NCBI GenBank assembly: GCA_036510735.1
Contig: DATCDK010000224.1
Location: 1-8,141 of the forward strand
Reading direction: 5' to 3'
Source of the DNA: PALSA-607 sp036510735
GTDB lineage: Bacteria > Actinomycetota > Actinomycetes > Acidothermales > Acidothermaceae
DNA: 8,141 nt
Part shown: piece by piece, positions 5,789 to 8,141 of the stretch
Layout: the number at the start of each line of letters is the position of its first letter
Position numbering within the stretch: the stretch's first letter is position 1
Notes under the pieces: model-generated
What the model saw: only the letters and a program-made list of their open reading frames with translations
Told to the model about the DNA's origin: nothing
Database searches by the model: none
Position numbers and translations under genes: made by a program

Positions 5789-5816
5789 CCGAGGCAGGTA
5801 TGGACGCCTGCCTCGG
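5789..5816. terminator. Bidirectional hairpin terminator between convergent genes
   Basis: CCGAGGCAGG (5789-5798) and CCTGCCTCGG (5807-5816) form a perfect 10-bp GC-rich stem around an 8-base loop. It lies 52 bases past the stop of the two-module gene and directly abuts the stop codon of the convergent MFS gene, so it can end transcripts from both sides. There is no T run on either strand, which is common for GC-rich actinobacterial terminators. Confidence 0.72.
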
Positions 5817-7301
5817 CTACATCTCGGCTGCCTCAGGGCCAACGGAAGGGACGACGGGAGGGCGAGGCGAGGCGCGGAGCGAGGCCAACGCCGCTGCCGC
5901 CACGGCGACGACGGCGAGCACCACCATGCACGTCTGAAAGCCAACCGTCACGACGTGCGGCGACGCGTGCAGCCGCTCCGCATTTCGCACTCCGAGAACC
6001 AGCCCTGTCGCCGCCACTCCGATCGCGGTACCAAGACCGCGGGTCAAGTTGAGGATCCCGCCCGCCATCCCCGAGTGCTCACGCGGCGCGGCCGCCACGA
6101 TCGCCGCGTTGTTCGCCGGCGTGAACAGGCCGAGTCCGGCACCGACGGCGGCAAGCAGCACGACGGTCGCAGCCGACGAGCGGTCGGCGAACGCGAGCCC
6201 GCCGAGCGATACGCCAACGAGCAGCATGCCTGTCACCGTCGGGATCCGCGCACCGATCCGATCGCGCGCGCGGCCAGCGAAGGGTGCAACGACTGCGAGC
6301 GCGATCGGCAGCGCCCCGAGTTCGAGACCAGCGCGGGTCGCCGACAGCTGCCGCGCGTGCTCCAGAAAGAAGGGGACGACGAACAGCACCGCGAACAACA
6401 CCAGGTAGCTGAGGAGGCCCGAGGCTATGCCCGCGGTGAAGTCGAGGTTGCGAAACAGCCGAAGGTCGATCAATGGCGCACTCGTGCGCCGCTCGCGCCG
6501 GATGAAGACGCCAACAAGAACCGCCGCCGCTACGAGCAGCAGCAACGGCGCGGCGAGACCCGAGTTAGCAGCGACATTCAATGCCAGCAGAAACGCGACG
6601 ACCGCTGGAGCGAAGAATCCCAGACCCAGCCAGTCGAATCGCACCCGCAGCGCGAGGTCTCGCGACCGCGGCAGCAGCAGCCAGGCCAGCACCAATCCGA
6701 TCACCCCGACGGGACCGTTCAGAAAGAAGATCGACCGCCACCCCGCGACACCGATCAGCAACCCGCCTACAGTCGGTCCGAGCGCAAGGCCGATCGCTTG
6801 CGCCGCACCTTGGATACCGATGGCTCGACCGAGACTGGCCTTAGGGATTGCCGTGGCGATCAGAGCCACCGAGTTTGCTTGCAGCATCGCGGCGCCAAGC
6901 GCTTGCACAACACGAAAACCGATGAGCACACCGAGGGTGGGCGAGAGACCGCAGCCGACCGACGCAAGCGTGAAGATCGCGAAGCCGTAGGTGTAGAGCA
7001 GCTTTCGGCCGATCATGTCGGCGAGCCGGCCAACCGCCGTGACGCTCGCGACCAGCACGAGTAGGTAACTCAGTGCGACCCACTCGACGCTAGCGAGGCT
7101 GGCGTGAAATTGCTGCTGCAATGTCGGTAGCGCAAGGGTGACGATCGATGCGTCGAGCTGGCCGAGGAACGCGCCGATGCTGACGGTGACAACGACGAGC
7201 CATGGCGCGCTCGGCCAATTGCGAATCACTGCCGGCCGACGAGGCTCGACGACTAGACGCTGCCAGCCGCGCGGCTCGTCCTCGCTGCCGCTTCCCGTCA
7301 C
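5817..7301 (-). CDS. DHA2-family (EmrB/QacA-type) MFS multidrug exporter
   Basis: This is a proton-driven efflux pump of the inner membrane, 494 residues from the chosen start, which fits the 14-helix DHA2 family. Helix 1 carries the family motif with Asp50 (LDASIVTLALPTLQQQF). The loop between helices 2 and 3 has motif A (GRLADMIGRK, 91-100). Helix 5 has antiporter motif C (GLALGPTVGG, ending at 180), followed by WRSIFFLNGPVG, typical of DHA2. Hydrophobic spans continue to near the C-terminus, which ends in a Pro-rich tail. I prefer GTG at 7301 over the in-frame GTG at 7316: TACTTT (7313-7308) is a good -10 box that would place the transcript start exactly on GTG 7301, and the longer form would overlap the operator region. 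The divergent MarR gene suggests drug-inducible control. The substrate cannot be predicted. Confidence 0.94.
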   Translation of the reverse strand: MTGSGSEDEPRGWQRLVVEPRRPAVIRNWPSAPWLVVVTVSIGAFLGQLDASIVTLALPTLQQQFHASLASVEWVALSYLLVLVASVTAVGRLADMIGRKLLYTYGFAIFTLASVGCGLSPTLGVLIGFRVVQALGAAMLQANSVALIATAIPKASLGRAIGIQGAAQAIGLALGPTVGGLLIGVAGWRSIFFLNGPVGVIGLVLAWLLLPRSRDLALRVRFDWLGLGFFAPAVVAFLLALNVAANSGLAAPLLLLVAAAVLVGVFIRRERRTSAPLIDLRLFRNLDFTAGIASGLLSYLVLFAVLFVVPFFLEHARQLSATRAGLELGALPIALAVVAPFAGRARDRIGARIPTVTGMLLVGVSLGGLAFADRSSAATVVLLAAVGAGLGLFTPANNAAIVAAAPREHSGMAGGILNLTRGLGTAIGVAATGLVLGVRNAERLHASPHVVTVGFQTCMVVLAVVAVAAAALASLRASPRPPVVPSVGPEAAEM

Positions 7302-7307
7302 GACTCC

Positions 7308-7313
7308 AAAGTA
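7308..7313 (-). promoter_or_regulatory. -10 box of the MFS gene, probably leaderless
   Basis: TACTTT on the minus strand fits the TANNNT -10 consensus. A start 7 bases after its last T falls on the first base of GTG 7301, and no separate ribosome site at a normal distance is present (GGAG ends 2 bases before GTG). No good -35 hexamer is seen, which is common in actinobacteria. Confidence 0.5.
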
Positions 7314-7316
7314 CAC

Positions 7317-7335
7317 CGGTTACCGAACATTTCGG
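7317..7335. promoter_or_regulatory. Candidate MarR operator (overlapping inverted repeats)
   Basis: CCGAA-CAT-TTCGG at 7323-7335 is an inverted repeat with perfect 5-base arms. It overlaps CGGT-T-ACCG at 7317-7325. The larger repeat is centred at 7329, almost exactly midway between the two facing -10 boxes (7308-7313 and 7347-7352), so a bound MarR dimer would block both promoters. Binding is inferred from position and symmetry, not shown. Confidence 0.5.
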
Positions 7336-7346
7336 GAGGCGATGTA

Positions 7347-7352
7347 TACGAT
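7347..7352 (+). promoter_or_regulatory. -10 box of the marR-type gene, probably leaderless
   Basis: TACGAT fits TANNNT, and a start 7 bases after the last T falls exactly on A of ATG 7359. GAGTGG directly touches the ATG and is too close to serve as a normal ribosome site, which supports a leaderless transcript. Upstream, ACA at 7327-7329 is the only -35-like trace. Confidence 0.5.
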
Positions 7353-7358
7353 GAGTGG

Positions 7359-7823
7359 ATGCCCCAACCTGATACCCCGACTCCGAGCGACGCCGAGGCA
7401 TTGACCGACGTAGTGAACCGCCTGCGTCGGGTCTTGCGGGCCGGCATCCGCACCGACTACCCGTGGGAAACGCTGCCCATGGCGCAGATCGAGCTCCTGC
7501 AGTGCCTGCGCGACCATGAGCCAGCTGGCATCAGGGTCGGTGAAATCTGCACCACGCTGCATCTCGCGCCGGCGACCACAAGCGGTCTCGTGCAGCAGCT
7601 CGTCGAGGCTGGCACGGCGACGCGCGATCCGGATCCTGCCGACCGACGGGTCGCGGTCGTGCGATTGACGAAGGCCGGACGCCGGCAGCTACAGGATTGG
7701 CAGCGGGCTCACGAGAGGCGACTCGGAACGGCCTTGGCGCAACTGTCGGTCGCACAACGCGCCGCGGTCCGCGCCGCCGTCCCCGCATTGGCTGTTTTGG
7801 TCGACAAGCTCAGCCAGAGCTGA
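7359..7823 (+). CDS. MarR-family transcriptional regulator
   Basis: This is a 154-residue winged-helix repressor of the MarR family, which binds DNA as a dimer and usually lets go when a small phenolic or drug-like ligand binds. The first helix (about 13-30) and the last helices (about 112-152) form the dimer interface. The DNA-binding domain runs from MAQIELLQCL (41) through the recognition helix LAPATTSGLVQQLVEAG (69-85) to the wing DPADRRVAVVRLT (92-104), with the conserved DRR. Length is typical. ATG 7359 is the natural start given the well-placed -10 box. It is divergent from the MFS exporter with 57 bases between starts, the standard layout for a repressor of an efflux pump and of itself. 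It ends 3 bases before the convergent fluoride channel gene. The inducer is unknown. Confidence 0.94.
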   Translation: MPQPDTPTPSDAEALTDVVNRLRRVLRAGIRTDYPWETLPMAQIELLQCLRDHEPAGIRVGEICTTLHLAPATTSGLVQQLVEAGTATRDPDPADRRVAVVRLTKAGRRQLQDWQRAHERRLGTALAQLSVAQRAAVRAAVPALAVLVDKLSQS

Positions 7824-7826
7824 CGG

Positions 7827-8141
7827 TCACTGGAGGGCGATCCACAGCCCAAGGGCAGCAGCGCCGAGCCCGACCGCGAGGCTGGCCACAACGTTGGCAG
7901 TTGCCTCCAGCAGGGCACCCGCCTCACCGAGTGCGATGGTCTCCCACATCCAGGTCGAGAAGGTCGTGAAACCCGCGCAGAATCCACTGCCGATGATCGT
8001 GGCGGCAGTCACCGACAGCCCATGGTGCGCAGCCAAGCCTGTCGTCAAACCGAGGACGAACGAACCGACGACATTGACGATGAACGTGCCCCACGGAAAC
8101 ACGCTGTCGTGGCGGTGCGAGATCACCTGGTCGGCAACGTA
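7827..8141 (-). CDS. crcB: FluC/CrcB fluoride channel, 5' end beyond window
   Basis: FluC (CrcB) is a small membrane channel that lets toxic fluoride leave the cell; two subunits assemble in opposite orientation. The visible 104 codons include helix 2 with the conserved Asn (VFPWGTFIVNVVGSF), the helix 3 break GFCAGFTTFSTWMWET, which carries pore residues and the central sodium site, and the last helix ending WIALQ. A GTG at 8126 could be read as a start, but the frame stays open to 8141 with YVADQ, and FluC proteins have about 20 more residues here, normally ending in a RYxxD-like segment. The gene is therefore truncated by the window edge rather than short. Many actinobacteria carry two adjacent crcB genes; a partner would lie to the right. 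No fluoride riboswitch can be assessed. Confidence 0.95.
   Translation of the reverse strand, partial: YVADQVISHRHDSVFPWGTFIVNVVGSFVLGLTTGLAAHHGLSVTAATIIGSGFCAGFTTFSTWMWETIALGEAGALLEATANVVASLAVGLGAAALGLWIALQ

Noticed and set aside
5955..7064. Long open frame of 369 codons on the plus strand
   Set aside because: It is antisense to the MFS exporter and translates to Arg/Gln/Asp-rich low-complexity sequence, a shadow produced by GC-rich codons.
7302..7316. MFS start at GTG 7316
   Set aside because: It would begin upstream of the best -10 box and touch the operator repeat; the five extra residues add no family feature.
1..8141. CRISPR array, tRNA, insertion sequence or attachment site
   Set aside because: No regularly spaced repeats with spacers, no cloverleaf-like segment, no transposase motifs and no terminal inverted repeats were seen on either strand.

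Overview
The window is bacterial, GC-rich and gene-dense. It has GC-rich third codon positions, several GTG starts, a SigE-family (actinobacterial-type) sigma factor and probable leaderless transcripts. These point to a high-GC actinomycete. I cannot name genus or species from sequence alone. No tRNA, rRNA, CRISPR array, insertion sequence or phage gene was seen.

Layout from left to right. (1) Positions 2-883 (+) hold the 3' part of a sensor histidine kinase; the left edge cuts the gene inside its HAMP domain. (2) Positions 884-1153 hold no intact gene. They may contain the decayed 3' end of a TetR-type regulator on the minus strand. (3) Positions 1154-2700 (-) hold a two-gene sigma operon. 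A SigE-family ECF sigma factor is followed, with an ATGA overlap, by a single-pass membrane protein that sits where an anti-sigma factor would be but lacks the zinc anti-sigma motif. (4) Positions 2701-2978 are a divergent control region with a 17-bp tandem repeat. (5) Positions 2979-5054 (+) hold a tight operon: a 64-residue membrane protein, a UbiA-family prenyltransferase overlapping it by GTGA, and an alpha/beta hydrolase 19 bases further on. (6) Positions 5143-5736 (+) hold a soluble protein made of two copies of an antibiotic-biosynthesis-monooxygenase-like module. (7) A perfect 10-bp hairpin lies between this gene and the convergent gene on the other strand. (8) Positions 5817-7301 (-) and 7359-7823 (+) are a divergent pair: a DHA2-type 14-helix MFS drug exporter and a MarR repressor. 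Their short shared promoter region carries an inverted repeat midway between two facing -10 boxes. (9) Positions 7827-8141 (-) hold a FluC/CrcB fluoride channel cut by the right edge.

Three units look functionally coherent: the sigma/membrane-protein pair (envelope signalling), the UbiA operon (membrane prenyl-transfer chemistry plus a hydrolase), and the MarR/MFS pair (drug-inducible efflux). The links between units are only adjacency. I did not find a clearly new multi-gene system. The less ordinary items are the non-zinc putative anti-sigma protein with an unrecognised extracellular domain, the tandem repeat upstream of the sigma gene, the coupled small membrane protein/UbiA pair, the duplicated two-module protein and the symmetric, apparently leaderless MarR/MFS promoter pair.
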